In this document: positions 26,106 to 34,319 of the stretch, piece by piece
Layout: the number at the start of each line of letters is the position of its first letter
How positions within the stretch are numbered: the first letter of the stretch is position 1
Origin: Micromonospora sp. DSM 45708
GTDB taxonomy: Bacteria > Actinomycetota > Actinomycetes > Mycobacteriales > Micromonosporaceae
Assembly: GCF_039566955.1 (NCBI RefSeq)
Contig: NZ_CP154796.1
Coordinates: forward strand, 3,782,001-3,846,000
DNA length: 64,000 bases
Direction: 5' to 3'
Position numbers and translations under genes: made by a program
The notes under the pieces: model-generated
What the model was told of the DNA's origin: nothing
Database searches by the model: none
Seen by the model: only the letters and a program-made list of their open reading frames with translations

Positions 26106-26489
26106 ATGCGTACCCGAAGGAACTCCTTCCGTCTCGCGGCGACGGCGCTCGCCGTGGTCCTGGTCGGCGCCGGCGTGGCGACCGGCGGTACCGGCCACGC
26201 GGCTTCCGCCGGGTGCCGGGTCGCCTACGCGGTCAGCTCCCAGTGGTCGGGCGGGTTCGGCGCGAACGTGACGGTCACCAACCTGGGCGACCCGACCAGC
26301 GGCTGGACGCTGCGCTGGTCGTTCACCGCCGGGCAGACCGTCACCCAGGCGTGGAACGCCACCCGGTGGGAGCGACGACCGCGCCGAGGTCACCCGCCGG
26401 GCCGGTGGAGTCGCGCACGACCAGGCGTCCGGGGTGCCGGACGACGCCTCGTGCGGGATTGCCGTCCAGGGCGGCGAAGAGGTACCTGA
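26106..26489 (+). pseudogene. Truncated CBM2 secreted protein, cut by a deletion
   Basis: ATG 26106, 16 bp after the protease stop, begins a second signal peptide (LAATALAVVLVGAGVATGG) followed by CBM2 sequence (CRVAYAVSSQWSGGFGANVT ... TAGQTVTQAWNAT) up to about 26366. Homology then stops in mid-module: the frame runs on to 26489 as Arg/Gly-rich sequence that is the antisense of the 3' end of the lacI gene. About half the CBM2 and the whole enzyme domain are missing. The start and RBS (GGAGG) are intact, so a useless fragment could still be made. Confidence 0.85.
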
Positions 26490-27444
26490 CCGCCGCGGCG
26501 CCGAGCTGTTCGAGGTTGAGGTCCACGGTGGTCAGCGGCGGCCGGCAGTCGGTGGCGAAGACCTCCCAGTTGTCGTACCCGACGATGGCCACGTCCTGGG
26601 GCGTACGCCGGCCGAGGTCGCGCAGGGCCTCGATCGCGCCGGTCGCGATCTGGTCGTTGCCGCAGAAGATGGCGTCGGTGTCCGGCGAGGTGTTGATGAC
26701 CATGGCCGCTGCCTGCCGCCCCCAGCGCTGCGACCAGTCGCCGTAGCGGGGCCCGCCACCGACCAGCGGCAGGCCCGCCTCGCGCAGCACCGCTTCCAGG
26801 CCGACCACCCGGTCCCGAGCGGCCCGGTAGGTCTGCGGACCGGTGATGTGCGCGATGCGGCGGCGGCCCAGCGAGACGAGGTGCTCGGCGGCGAGCCGCC
26901 CACCGCCTTCGTCGTCGGCCAGGAGGGAGAGATCCTCCGGGTCGTCCGACTCGCCGTAGACGTAGACCGCCGGCACCGGCAGGTCGCGGCGGAGCGACGG
27001 CCGGATGTCGTTGGAGTCGCCCAGGATCACGAATCCGTCGACCTGCCGGGAGAGCAGCGTACGGATGTGGTGCTGGCGGCGGATGACGTCGCCGCGGGCG
27101 TCGCACAGCAGCACGCACATCCGCTCGTTGCCCAGTGCGTTCTCGACTCCGCTGAGGACCGGGAAGGCGAAGCGTTCGCCGAGCGTCTCGGTGAGCAGCC
27201 CGACGGTGTGGGAGCGTCCGGAGATCAGCCCGCGAGCCAGCCCGTTGGGCTGGAACGAGAGCTGCTCGGCGGCCTGCTGCACCCGTCGGCGGGTGGCCGG
27301 GGCGACCTGCTCCCGGGCGTTGAGCGCCTTCGACGCGGTGGCGACCGACACTCCGGCCAGCTTCGCCACATCCATCAGTGTCACCGACTGCGAACGTCGT
27401 CTACCCACCGGAATCCCTTCGGGGCCGGACCGGGGCTGGGCCAT
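26341..27444 (-). CDS. LacI-family transcriptional regulator with a chimeric C-terminus
   Basis: The 367-aa protein has a LacI HTH and hinge (TLMDVAKLAGVSVATASKAL, about residues 22-41; hinge helix near LARGLISG) and the periplasmic-binding-like effector domain (VGLLTETLGERFAFPVLSGV ... DVAIVGYDNWEVFATDCRPP, LTTVDLNLEQLG). The family normally ends shortly after the RLVVRDST-type strand; here it continues GDLGAVVAPTGWRSTPG and uses a TGA (26341-26343) that is antisense sequence of the truncated CBM2 gene. So the deletion replaced the natural stop, probably without harming function. The imperfect CGAAA-TTTTC palindrome at 27479-27492 just upstream of its start suggests autoregulation. Confidence 0.87.
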   Translation of the reverse strand: MAQPRSGPEGIPVGRRRSQSVTLMDVAKLAGVSVATASKALNAREQVAPATRRRVQQAAEQLSFQPNGLARGLISGRSHTVGLLTETLGERFAFPVLSGVENALGNERMCVLLCDARGDVIRRQHHIRTLLSRQVDGFVILGDSNDIRPSLRRDLPVPAVYVYGESDDPEDLSLLADDEGGGRLAAEHLVSLGRRRIAHITGPQTYRAARDRVVGLEAVLREAGLPLVGGGPRYGDWSQRWGRQAAAMVINTSPDTDAIFCGNDQIATGAIEALRDLGRRTPQDVAIVGYDNWEVFATDCRPPLTTVDLNLEQLGAAAVRYLFAALDGNPARGVVRHPGRLVVRDSTGPAGDLGAVVAPTGWRSTPG

Positions 27445-27478
27445 CGAGGCGTACCGACTATACCGGATGACCGGATTT

Positions 27479-27492
27479 TGAAAAGGATTTCG
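27479..27492. promoter_or_regulatory. Imperfect CGAAA-TTTTC palindrome before lacI
   Basis: Read on the reverse strand it is CGAAATCCTTTTCA, two mismatches from the perfect site at 24742. It lies 35-48 bp upstream of the LacI start and is a plausible autoregulatory operator. Confidence 0.4.
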
Positions 27493-27551
27493 AGAATCGG
27501 TTCGCGCCGCCCCCCAGCGGCCCGCCCGGGGCGGACCCGCCGGGCCGGGTA

Positions 27552-27566
27552 CCGAAAACTTTTCGG
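27552..27566. promoter_or_regulatory. CCGAAAA-C-TTTTCGG palindrome at a deletion scar
   Basis: CCGAAAACTTTTCGG is a perfect 7-bp inverted repeat around one base. It sits just beyond the point where the binding-protein homology stops, so it probably belonged to the promoter of a gene now deleted. Confidence 0.55.
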
Positions 27567-28240
27567 CCCTCGGTCAGTCGGATGTGCGCCGCGCACACCG
27601 ATCGCCTGGACGGCCCTGGCGGCCGTGGCGTACTCGGCGAGGCTGGCCGGTGCCTTCTCCGGATCGAGGCCGGCCTCGGTGAACAGCTTCTTGTTCCAGA
27701 ACAGCATCGACAGGTCGAGCACGAACGGCAGCACGTGCTCCCTGCCGTCACGGGTACCGGCGGCGAGGTGGCCCTTGTTGACGGCGTCCTTGAAAGCGAG
27801 GCCGTCGATGTTGGTGGTCAGATCCCGGAACAGGCCCTGGCTCACCCAGTTCGGCACGTACACGATGTCTGCGGCGAACAGGTCCGGAAGGTTGCCGGAG
27901 CCGGCCGCCGCGCCCACCTTGGCGACATAGTCGTCGTTGGGGACGACGGTCAGTTCGACCTTGTTCCGGTGGCCGGCGTTGTACGCCTCGACCAGGAGTT
28001 TCGCCTGTTTCTCCAGCGGTGCCCGGGTCCACAGGGTCAGCTCGCTGCCGTCGTCGGTTCCGGTCGCGCCGGCCTGGGCCAGCCCCTGGTCGTCGCCGCG
28101 GTCGCCGCCGCACGCCCCCGCGCCGAGCACCAGCACCGCCGACGTGACCGCGGCCAGCATCCGCCGGCGGTGCGGACCCGGTGTGGTTGTCATGTCGGCC
28201 TCCGTTGTCTGAAGGAGCCGGCGTCCGGGACCGAACGCTT

Positions 28241-28258
28241 CCCGAAAACCTTTTCGGG
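28241..28258. promoter_or_regulatory. CCCGAAAA-CC-TTTTCGGG palindrome before the binding-protein gene
   Basis: This 18-bp perfect inverted repeat lies 48 bp upstream of the truncated binding-protein start and about 120 bp upstream of the divergent ROK gene, so it could control either. It is the longest member of the local operator family. Confidence 0.65.
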
Positions 28259-28379
28259 GAGAATTCTCGACGTCTATTTAGGCAAGTGTCAATACCTTGA
28301 CGACGTCGGGCGCCGCCCCCGGGCATCGGGATCGCTGTATGATTCGCTCGGCCGACCGACCAGCCGTGGCAGAGAAGCA

Positions 28380-29666
28380 GTGAGCGGACCAGCAACGAGC
28401 AAGCCGCATACGAGCAGCAAGTCAGTCGTTCTCGACGCGATCCGGGCGGCCGGGACGATCAGTCGGGTCGGCCTGATCAAGGCCACCGGTTTCACCGCGC
28501 CGACGATCTCCACCCTCGTCCGCAAGCTCATCAACGAGGGCCTGGTGGTCGAGACCGGGCACGCCAAGTCGACCGGGGGCAAGCGACGGGTGCTGCTCCA
28601 GCTCGACCACACGTCCCGGTACGCCGTCGGCGTGCACCTGGACCACGGCGTCATCACGTACGCGCTGACCAACCTCGGCGGAACGGTGGTAGCCCGGATC
28701 TCCCGGCCGGGCGCCGGCGCGGACGAGCCGGCGGCCGTCGTGGCGCGGATCGCCACCGCGATAGCCGCGCTGATCGACGGCGTCGGGGTGGAGCGGGCCC
28801 GGGTCCTCGGCGTCGGTCTGGTCTTCCCCGGCCCGGTCGGCCCGGCCCGGGGCATCGGTGGTCCGCCGGACGCGGGGCTCGCCCCCGTGATGCGGCAGTG
28901 GACCGGCTTCCCGCTGGGCGCCGCGCTGGAGCGGGTCACGGCGCTGCCGGTGGTGCTGGACAACGATTCGACGGCGGCGGCGCTCGGTGAGCACTGGACG
29001 GGCGGATTCGGCGCCGCGACGTCGGCCGCCGCGCTCTACATGGGCACCGGCATCGGCGCCGGCCTGGTCATCGGCGGCGTCACCTACCGGGGTCCGAGCG
29101 GCAACGTCGGCGAGCTCGGACACGTGTGCGTGTCCGCCGACGGTCCCCGTTGCTGGTGCGGGGCCCGCGGGTGCGTGGAGGCGCTGGCCGGGCCGGCCGC
29201 GGTGGTCGCCGCCGCCCGATCGGACCCGGCCGCGGCCCGGGCGGTGGGTCTCACCGCGAGCGCCGGACGACCGTCGGTGATCGCCGACTTCGCCGCGATC
29301 AGTCGCGCCGCCCGCCGGGGCGAACCGCACGCACTGGTGCTGCTGGAGCGGTCGGCCCGGCAGGTGGGCGTGGCCGCCCGGACGCTGGCGAACCTCATGG
29401 ACCTCGAGGTGCTCGTGCTCACCGGGCCGAGTCTGGCCGCCGCCGGCTCGGTCTACCTCCCGATCGTCCGGCACGAACTGCGCGCGTCCTTCTCCCGTGG
29501 CACGCACACCGTCGACGTACGGCTCTCCCGGTCCGCCGCCACGGCATCGGCCGTCGGAGCCGCCGCACTGGTCCTCGAATCCGAGCTGGTCCCGGTGGGT
29601 CACGGCCCACGCCCACTCGAGCAGGTGGCCGACGAGCGGGCACGGCTCACCGAATCGGCCAGTTGA
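28380..29666 (+). CDS. ROK-family transcriptional regulator
   Basis: The 428-aa protein begins at GTG 28380 behind AGAGAAG. Residues about 15-75 are a winged helix (SSKSVVLDAIRAAGTISRVG, TAPTISTLVRKLINEGLVVE), and the remainder is the ROK sugar-kinase-like domain: phosphate loop DNDSTAAALGEHW, ALYMGTGIGAGLVIGG, and the zinc motif CWCGARGCVEALAG. NagC/XylR-type ROK proteins repress sugar uptake and degradation genes and respond to the sugar or its phosphate. It is divergent from the dead binding-protein gene and 20 bp ahead of a LacI-like ligand-binding protein, so the pair may form one sensory unit. Confidence 0.88.
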   Translation: MSGPATSKPHTSSKSVVLDAIRAAGTISRVGLIKATGFTAPTISTLVRKLINEGLVVETGHAKSTGGKRRVLLQLDHTSRYAVGVHLDHGVITYALTNLGGTVVARISRPGAGADEPAAVVARIATAIAALIDGVGVERARVLGVGLVFPGPVGPARGIGGPPDAGLAPVMRQWTGFPLGAALERVTALPVVLDNDSTAAALGEHWTGGFGAATSAAALYMGTGIGAGLVIGGVTYRGPSGNVGELGHVCVSADGPRCWCGARGCVEALAGPAAVVAAARSDPAAARAVGLTASAGRPSVIADFAAISRAARRGEPHALVLLERSARQVGVAARTLANLMDLEVLVLTGPSLAAAGSVYLPIVRHELRASFSRGTHTVDVRLSRSAATASAVGAAALVLESELVPVGHGPRPLEQVADERARLTESAS

Positions 29667-29686
29667 CGAACCCGGGAGCGTGCGAC

Positions 29687-30547
29687 ATGGACGATGCGTG
29701 GGGGACGAGCGCGGTGGGCCTGGTGCTCGCCCGGCCGCCCCGCCTGCTCGGCACCGAGCCGTTCTTCATGGAGTTCATCGCGGGCATCGAGGAGCGGCTC
29801 GCCGCTCACGGGCGGTCGGTGCTGCTGCACGTCGTCGCCGACCAGGCGGCCGAGATCGCCGCGTACCGCCGGTGGGCGCGGCAGCGGCTGGTCGACGCGG
29901 TCGTGCTGGTGAACCCGTCGGTCGACGACGGGCGGCCCGCGGTGCTGCGGGAGCTTCGCCTGCCCGTCGTGGTGACGGGCGAGCCGACCCGGGGGGCCCT
30001 GGCGGTGCGCCGGGACGACGTCGGATCGATGCGGGCGGCACTGGCGCACCTGGTCGATCTCGGGCATCGCCGGATCGCCCGGATCAGCGGCCCGGGTGCG
30101 CTCCTGCACACCCGGGCCCGCACGGCCGCCATGCTGGCGGCCTCGGCCGACGCCGCCGTCGAGGCCGTCGTCGTGGAGGGCGACTACTCGGAGGAGGCCG
30201 GGGCCAAGCTCACCGCCGAGCTGCTGGCCGGGGTCGAGCCGCCCACCGCGATCATCTACGACAACGACCTGATGGCGGTCGCCGGCCTGCACGCGATCAA
30301 GGAGTCGGGCCGCCGGGTTCCCGGCGACGTCAGCCTGATCGCCTGGGACGACTCCAGCCTCTGCCGTCTGGCCTCCCCCGCACTCACCACCATGAGCCTC
30401 GATGTGCACACGTTCGGCGAGCTGGTCGGCGAGTCCGTGCTGCGGCTGGTCAACGGCGAGCCGGTGCCGGAACGGTGGTGCGCGACCGAGACCGTGGTCG
30501 CCCGGGAGACGACGGCCGCGCCGAGTGGATTACATCGATCAGCTTGA
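29687..30547 (+). CDS. LacI/GalR-type ligand-binding protein lacking the HTH domain
   Basis: ATG 29687 starts a 286-aa protein that opens directly with the effector-binding core (SAVGLVLARPPRLLGTEPFF, DAVVLVNPSVDD, HLVDLGHRRIARISG, AIIYDNDLMAVAGLHAIKES, DVSLIAWDDSSLCRLASPAL). Typical LacI regulators have about 60 further N-terminal residues with the HTH; none is encoded upstream in this frame, which there lies inside the ROK gene. It has no signal peptide, so it is not a secreted binding protein. It may act with the ROK regulator, or be a degenerate regulator. The stop is 75 bp before the CBM2-GH5 cellulase gene. Confidence 0.75.
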   Translation: MDDAWGTSAVGLVLARPPRLLGTEPFFMEFIAGIEERLAAHGRSVLLHVVADQAAEIAAYRRWARQRLVDAVVLVNPSVDDGRPAVLRELRLPVVVTGEPTRGALAVRRDDVGSMRAALAHLVDLGHRRIARISGPGALLHTRARTAAMLAASADAAVEAVVVEGDYSEEAGAKLTAELLAGVEPPTAIIYDNDLMAVAGLHAIKESGRRVPGDVSLIAWDDSSLCRLASPALTTMSLDVHTFGELVGESVLRLVNGEPVPERWCATETVVARETTAAPSGLHRSA

Positions 30548-30622
30548 CTTAGTGAGGCTAATAAACAAAGCTCCGAGACGCGCTCCCATCGACGCTCCCC
30601 TCTATTACCTAGGAGAGCATCC

Positions 30623-32134
30623 ATGACACGTCGTCATGCCCTGCTGGCGTCGGCGGCAGCCGGCACCCTGATGGCCACCAGCCTGCTGGCGGTCACGCTG
30701 CCCGCCTCGGCCGCGACCACCGGCTGCGCGGTCACCTACACCGTGCAGAGCCAGTGGACCGGCGGGTTCAGCGGCAACGTCGCCATCACCAATCTCGGTT
30801 CCGCGCTCACGAGCTGGAGCCTGACGTTCGACTTCCCCAACGCCAACCAGCGGGTCACCCAGGGTTGGAGCGCCACCTGGTCGCAGTCCGGCGCGCGGGT
30901 GTCGGCGGCCAGTCTGAGCTGGAACGGCTCGCTGGGCACCGGCGGGTCGACCACGATCGGCTTCAACGGGTCGTGGAGCGGCGCGAACCCCGTACCCACC
31001 TCGTTCGCGCTCAACGGCACGACCTGCACCGGCGCGGTCACGACGCCGCCCACCGGCCCACCGACCACCACGCCGCCGACCACCACGCCGCCGCCGACCA
31101 CGCCGCCGCCGGGCGGCGCCGCGCCCAGCCTGCGGGTCTCCGGCAACAAACTGGTGACGGCGGGCGGCGCCACCTACCGCCTGCTCGGCGTCAACCGGGC
31201 CAGCGGGGAGTTCGCCTGCGTGCAGGGCAAGGGCATGTGGGACAGCGGCCCGGTCGACCAGGCCTCGGTCGACGCGATGAAGGCCTGGCACATCCGGGCG
31301 GTCCGGATCCCGCTCAACGAGGACTGCTGGCTGGGTCTCTCCGGCTCACCCAGCGGACCCGCCTACCAGCAGGCCGTCAAGGACTACGCGAACCTGCTGG
31401 TCGCCAACGGGATCAACCCGATCCTCGACCTGCACTGGACCCACGGGCAGTACACCGGCAACATCTCGGCCTGCGCCGACGTGAACGCCACCTGTCAGAA
31501 GCCCATGCCCAGCCGGCAGTACACGCCGCAGTTCTGGACCGGGGTGGCCAACGCGTTCAAGGGCAACGACGCGGTGCTGTTCGACCTGTTCAACGAGCCC
31601 TACCCGGACGCCGCCAACAACTGGTCGGACATGGCCGCCGCGTGGCGGTGCCTGCGCGACGGCGGCGCCTGCACCGGCATCGACTACCCGGTGGCCGGCA
31701 TGCAGGACCTGGTCGACGCGGTACGCGCCACCGGCGCCACCAACGTGCTGCTGGTGCCGGGCCTGACCTGGACCAACGACCTGACCCAGTGGCTGACCTA
31801 CAAGCCGACCGACCCGCGCGGCAACATCGTCGCCTCGTGGCACTCGTACAACTTCAACGCCTGTGTCACCGAGACCTGCTGGGACACCCAGATCGCCCCG
31901 GTGGCCGCCCAGGTGCCGGTGCACGCCGGCGAGATCGGTCAGGACACCTGCGCCCACGACTACGTCGACCGGCTGATGACCTGGCTGGACCGCAACCGGC
32001 TGGGCTACACCGCGTGGACCTGGAACCCGTGGGGATGCAGCGGCGGAAACGTGCTCATCGAGGACTACAGCGGCACGCCGACCCGCAGCTACGGCGAGGG
32101 CTACCGCGCCCACCTGCTCACCGTGACGCCGTAG
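30623..32134 (+). CDS. Secreted CBM2-GH5 cellulase (endoglucanase)
   Basis: The 503-aa protein has a signal peptide (LLASAAAGTLMATSLLAVTL, cleavage near ASA-AT), a CBM2 module (about 34-135, CAVTYTVQSQWTGGFSGNVA), a Pro/Thr linker and a GH5 catalytic barrel (about 170-503). The acid/base Glu is E325 in LFDLFNEPYPD and the nucleophile is E437 in VHAGEIGQD; the substrate-site segments GVNRASGEFAC and ASWHSYNF are also typical. It should cut beta-1,4-glucan internally. ATG 30623 follows TAGGAGAGC. Two direct CGCTCCC repeats at 30581-30600 resemble half-sites of the CebR-type cellulose operator, but a full palindrome is absent. The esterase gene downstream is 9 bp away, so the two are likely co-transcribed. 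Confidence 0.92.
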   Translation: MTRRHALLASAAAGTLMATSLLAVTLPASAATTGCAVTYTVQSQWTGGFSGNVAITNLGSALTSWSLTFDFPNANQRVTQGWSATWSQSGARVSAASLSWNGSLGTGGSTTIGFNGSWSGANPVPTSFALNGTTCTGAVTTPPTGPPTTTPPTTTPPPTTPPPGGAAPSLRVSGNKLVTAGGATYRLLGVNRASGEFACVQGKGMWDSGPVDQASVDAMKAWHIRAVRIPLNEDCWLGLSGSPSGPAYQQAVKDYANLLVANGINPILDLHWTHGQYTGNISACADVNATCQKPMPSRQYTPQFWTGVANAFKGNDAVLFDLFNEPYPDAANNWSDMAAAWRCLRDGGACTGIDYPVAGMQDLVDAVRATGATNVLLVPGLTWTNDLTQWLTYKPTDPRGNIVASWHSYNFNACVTETCWDTQIAPVAAQVPVHAGEIGQDTCAHDYVDRLMTWLDRNRLGYTAWTWNPWGCSGGNVLIEDYSGTPTRSYGEGYRAHLLTVTP

Positions 32135-32143
32135 GGAACCCCG

Positions 32144-33268
32144 ATGTCGCGACAATCCCTTCGGTACGCCGTACTCGCCGCGATCACCGCGGTCCTGGCG
32201 TTCACGGTGGCGTTCCCCGGCTCCCCGGTACGGTCCGCACCGCACCGGTCGTCGGCGGCGGCGGCGCCGATCAGGATCATGCCGCTCGGTGACTCGATCA
32301 CCGCGGGCCCCGGCTGCTGGCGTGCCCTGCTCTGGAACCAGTTGCGGACCGACGGCTACTCCAACATCGATTTCGTCGGCAGCACCTCGGACGGCGGAAG
32401 CTGCAACTACGGCTTCTCCTACGACGCCGACCACGAGGGTCACGGCGGTTTCTCCGCGGTCGGCATCGCCGACAACAACCAGCTCCCGCCCTGGCTGAAC
32501 GCGGCCCGGCCGGACGTCGTCGTGATGCACCTCGGCACGAACGACCTCTGGGGCGGCTGGCAGTCGATGGACACGATCCTCGCCGCGTTCACCAAGCTGG
32601 TCGGCCAGATGCGGGCGAGCAACCCGGGCATGAGGATCGTCGTGTCGCAGATCATCCCGCACCACGGCTGCGACACCTGCCCCGCCGACACCGTCACGCT
32701 CAACAACCGGATCCCCGGTTGGGCCGCCGGTCTCACCACCGCCCAGTCACCCATCGTCGTGGTGGACCAGTGGACCGGCTTCGACGCGGCCACGGACACC
32801 GGCGACGGGGTACACCCGAACGACTCGGGTTTCCGGAAGATGGCCGACCGCTTCCATCCCGCGCTCGCGCGGGTGCTCGGCGGCACCGTCCCGCCCACCC
32901 CGACGCCGGGCCCGACCCTCCCGGTCACCCCGGCGCCGTCACCGTCGACCCCGCCGCCCGGCATCGGGCGGTGCACGGCGACGTACCGGACGGTCTCCCA
33001 GTGGGCCGGCGGCTTCCAGGGCGAGGTGAGCGTCCGCAACGACACGGCGGCGGCCACGACGGCGTGGACCGCGACGGTGAGCCTCGGCAGCGGCCGGCAG
33101 GTCACGCAGTCCTGGAACGCCACGGTCACGCAGGCCGGCGCGACCGCCACCGCGCGGAATCTGGGCTGGAACGGCGGCCTGGCACCGGGTGGCTCGACCA
33201 GCTTCGGCTTCCTGGCGTCCTCGACCGGTGACAATCCGGCGCCGGTGGTCGGCTGCACGGTCGGCTGA
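32144..33268 (+). CDS. Secreted SGNH/GDSL esterase with C-terminal CBM2
   Basis: The 374-aa product has a signal peptide (SLRYAVLAAITAVLAFTVAF), an SGNH hydrolase domain (about 42-245) with nucleophile S51 in IMPLGDSITAGPG, the Gly/Asn block VVMHLGTNDLWGG and the Asp-His pair in GDGVHPNDSG, then a Pro/Thr linker and a CBM2 (about 275-374, CTATYRTVSQWAGGFQGEVS). It resembles CE3-type acetyl xylan esterases, which deacetylate hemicellulose. Together with the GH5 enzyme it would open acetylated plant cell-wall polymers. Acetyl-ester specificity is inferred from family and context. Confidence 0.88.
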   Translation: MSRQSLRYAVLAAITAVLAFTVAFPGSPVRSAPHRSSAAAAPIRIMPLGDSITAGPGCWRALLWNQLRTDGYSNIDFVGSTSDGGSCNYGFSYDADHEGHGGFSAVGIADNNQLPPWLNAARPDVVVMHLGTNDLWGGWQSMDTILAAFTKLVGQMRASNPGMRIVVSQIIPHHGCDTCPADTVTLNNRIPGWAAGLTTAQSPIVVVDQWTGFDAATDTGDGVHPNDSGFRKMADRFHPALARVLGGTVPPTPTPGPTLPVTPAPSPSTPPPGIGRCTATYRTVSQWAGGFQGEVSVRNDTAAATTAWTATVSLGSGRQVTQSWNATVTQAGATATARNLGWNGGLAPGGSTSFGFLASSTGDNPAPVVGCTVG

Positions 33269-33275
33269 TCTGCCG

Positions 33276-33316
33276 CCGGGTGTGGGCGCGGCGACGACGG
33301 CCGCGCCCACACCCGG
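33276..33316. terminator. Strong hairpin between the esterase and the convergent SDR operon
   Basis: CCGGGTGTGGGCGCGGC (33276-33292) pairs perfectly with GCCGCGCCCACACCCGG (33300-33316), 17 bp with a 7-nt loop, 7 bp after the esterase stop. It can serve both converging transcripts. The remaining 33317-33494 holds no supportable gene. Confidence 0.8.
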
Positions 33317-33494
33317 CCCGACACCGGTTGGCGCGGTCGCCGTGCTGGGCGAGCCGACGAGGGCGCGGTGCCGGTCCTCGTCGACCCGATCGACGTCGAC
33401 AGTCGCGCCCGACGGAAACCGTCCGAACCGGTCGGGCAGGTGTACCCAACGGGTGAAGGCGGGAGTTGCGGGAGGTGGTCGAAGCGACCGACGG

Positions 33495-34319
33495 TCAGAC
33501 GGTGCCGCGGTAGGGGGGCATGAACCGCAGGCGCGGCATCTGATCGGCGAGCACTCCCCCGTCGACGACCAGGTGGGTGCCGTTGACATAGCGGCCAGCG
33601 TCGGAGGCCAGCAACAGCAGCGCGCCGACACAGTCCTCCGGCACGCCGTAGCCGCCGCGCAGCGGGATCCGCTCCGCCCAGGCGGCCTCGAACGCCTGCC
33701 GGTCCAGGGGAAAGTCACCGTCGATCGGGGTGGCGATCATCCCGGGCGCGATGGTGTTGGCGGTGATGCCGTGCGGCCCGAGTTCGGCGGCCAGCGACCG
33801 GGTGAGCAGCTCCACCGCGCCCTTCGAGGCGTTGTAGTGGGCGAGCCCCGCCTCGGCGACCAGGCCGTTCTTCGAGGAGATGTTGACGATGCGGCCCGGC
33901 ACCCCGTCGGCGATCATGTGTTCGGCGACGCGTTGGGCGAGGAAGAAGACGGCGTCCACGTTGACCCGCATCACCTCGCGCCAGGCGTCGACGGTGATCT
34001 CGTTGAAGTGTTCCAGCCGGGCCACGCCGGCGTTGTTCACCAGGATGTGCACCGGCCCCAGGTCGCGGCGCACCCGGTCGACCCACGGAGAGATCCCCGC
34101 CGTGTCGGCCAGGTCCAGCGGGTACGGGTGGCAGGCGCGGCCGTGTTCGGTCACCGCGGCCACGACCGGCCCGAGGTCGACGCCGGGCCGGTCGACCACC
34201 ACCAGGTCGGCGCCGGCCGAGGCGAGGCCGACGGCGAACGCGGCGCCAAGACCCCGGGCGGCGCCGGTCACCACGGCCAGCCGCCCGGACAGGTCGAAGG
34301 AGGGCGGGACGAGCGTCAT
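33495..34319 (-). CDS. SDR-family NAD(P)-dependent oxidoreductase
   Basis: This 274-aa classical short-chain dehydrogenase shows TGAARGLGAAFAVGL (cofactor), ILVNNAGVARLEHF, the catalytic Ser region ISSKNGLVAEAG and HYNASKGAVELL (Tyr/Lys). It is the last gene of a four-gene operon with an acid-sugar dehydratase; its start overlaps the amidohydrolase stop (ATGA). In the non-phosphorylating fucose and rhamnose routes an SDR oxidises the 2-keto-3-deoxy acid to a diketo acid that a FAH-type hydrolase then splits; a FAH-type gene is present at 50978-51817. That assignment is inference. Confidence 0.87.
   Translation of the reverse strand: MTLVPPSFDLSGRLAVVTGAARGLGAAFAVGLASAGADLVVVDRPGVDLGPVVAAVTEHGRACHPYPLDLADTAGISPWVDRVRRDLGPVHILVNNAGVARLEHFNEITVDAWREVMRVNVDAVFFLAQRVAEHMIADGVPGRIVNISSKNGLVAEAGLAHYNASKGAVELLTRSLAAELGPHGITANTIAPGMIATPIDGDFPLDRQAFEAAWAERIPLRGGYGVPEDCVGALLLLASDAGRYVNGTHLVVDGGVLADQMPRLRFMPPYRGTV

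Larger units (their letters stand above)
27381..28193 (-). pseudogene. Sugar ABC transporter substrate-binding lipoprotein, 3' part deleted
   Basis: ATG 28193 starts a lipoprotein signal (MLAAVTSAVLVLGAGACGG) and an extracellular family 1 binding protein: ELTLWTRAPLEKQAKLLVEA, GNLPDLFAADIVYVPNWVSQ, VLPFVLDLSMLFWNKKLFTE, PASLAEYATAARAVQAIGV. Homology ends at about residue 200 (near 27594); normal members have 420-450 aa. The remaining frame is junk that overlaps the start of lacI. Permease genes that should follow are absent. The fragment cannot bind sugar as a two-lobe protein, so this importer is dead. The palindrome at 28241-28258 still marks its promoter. Confidence 0.85.
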
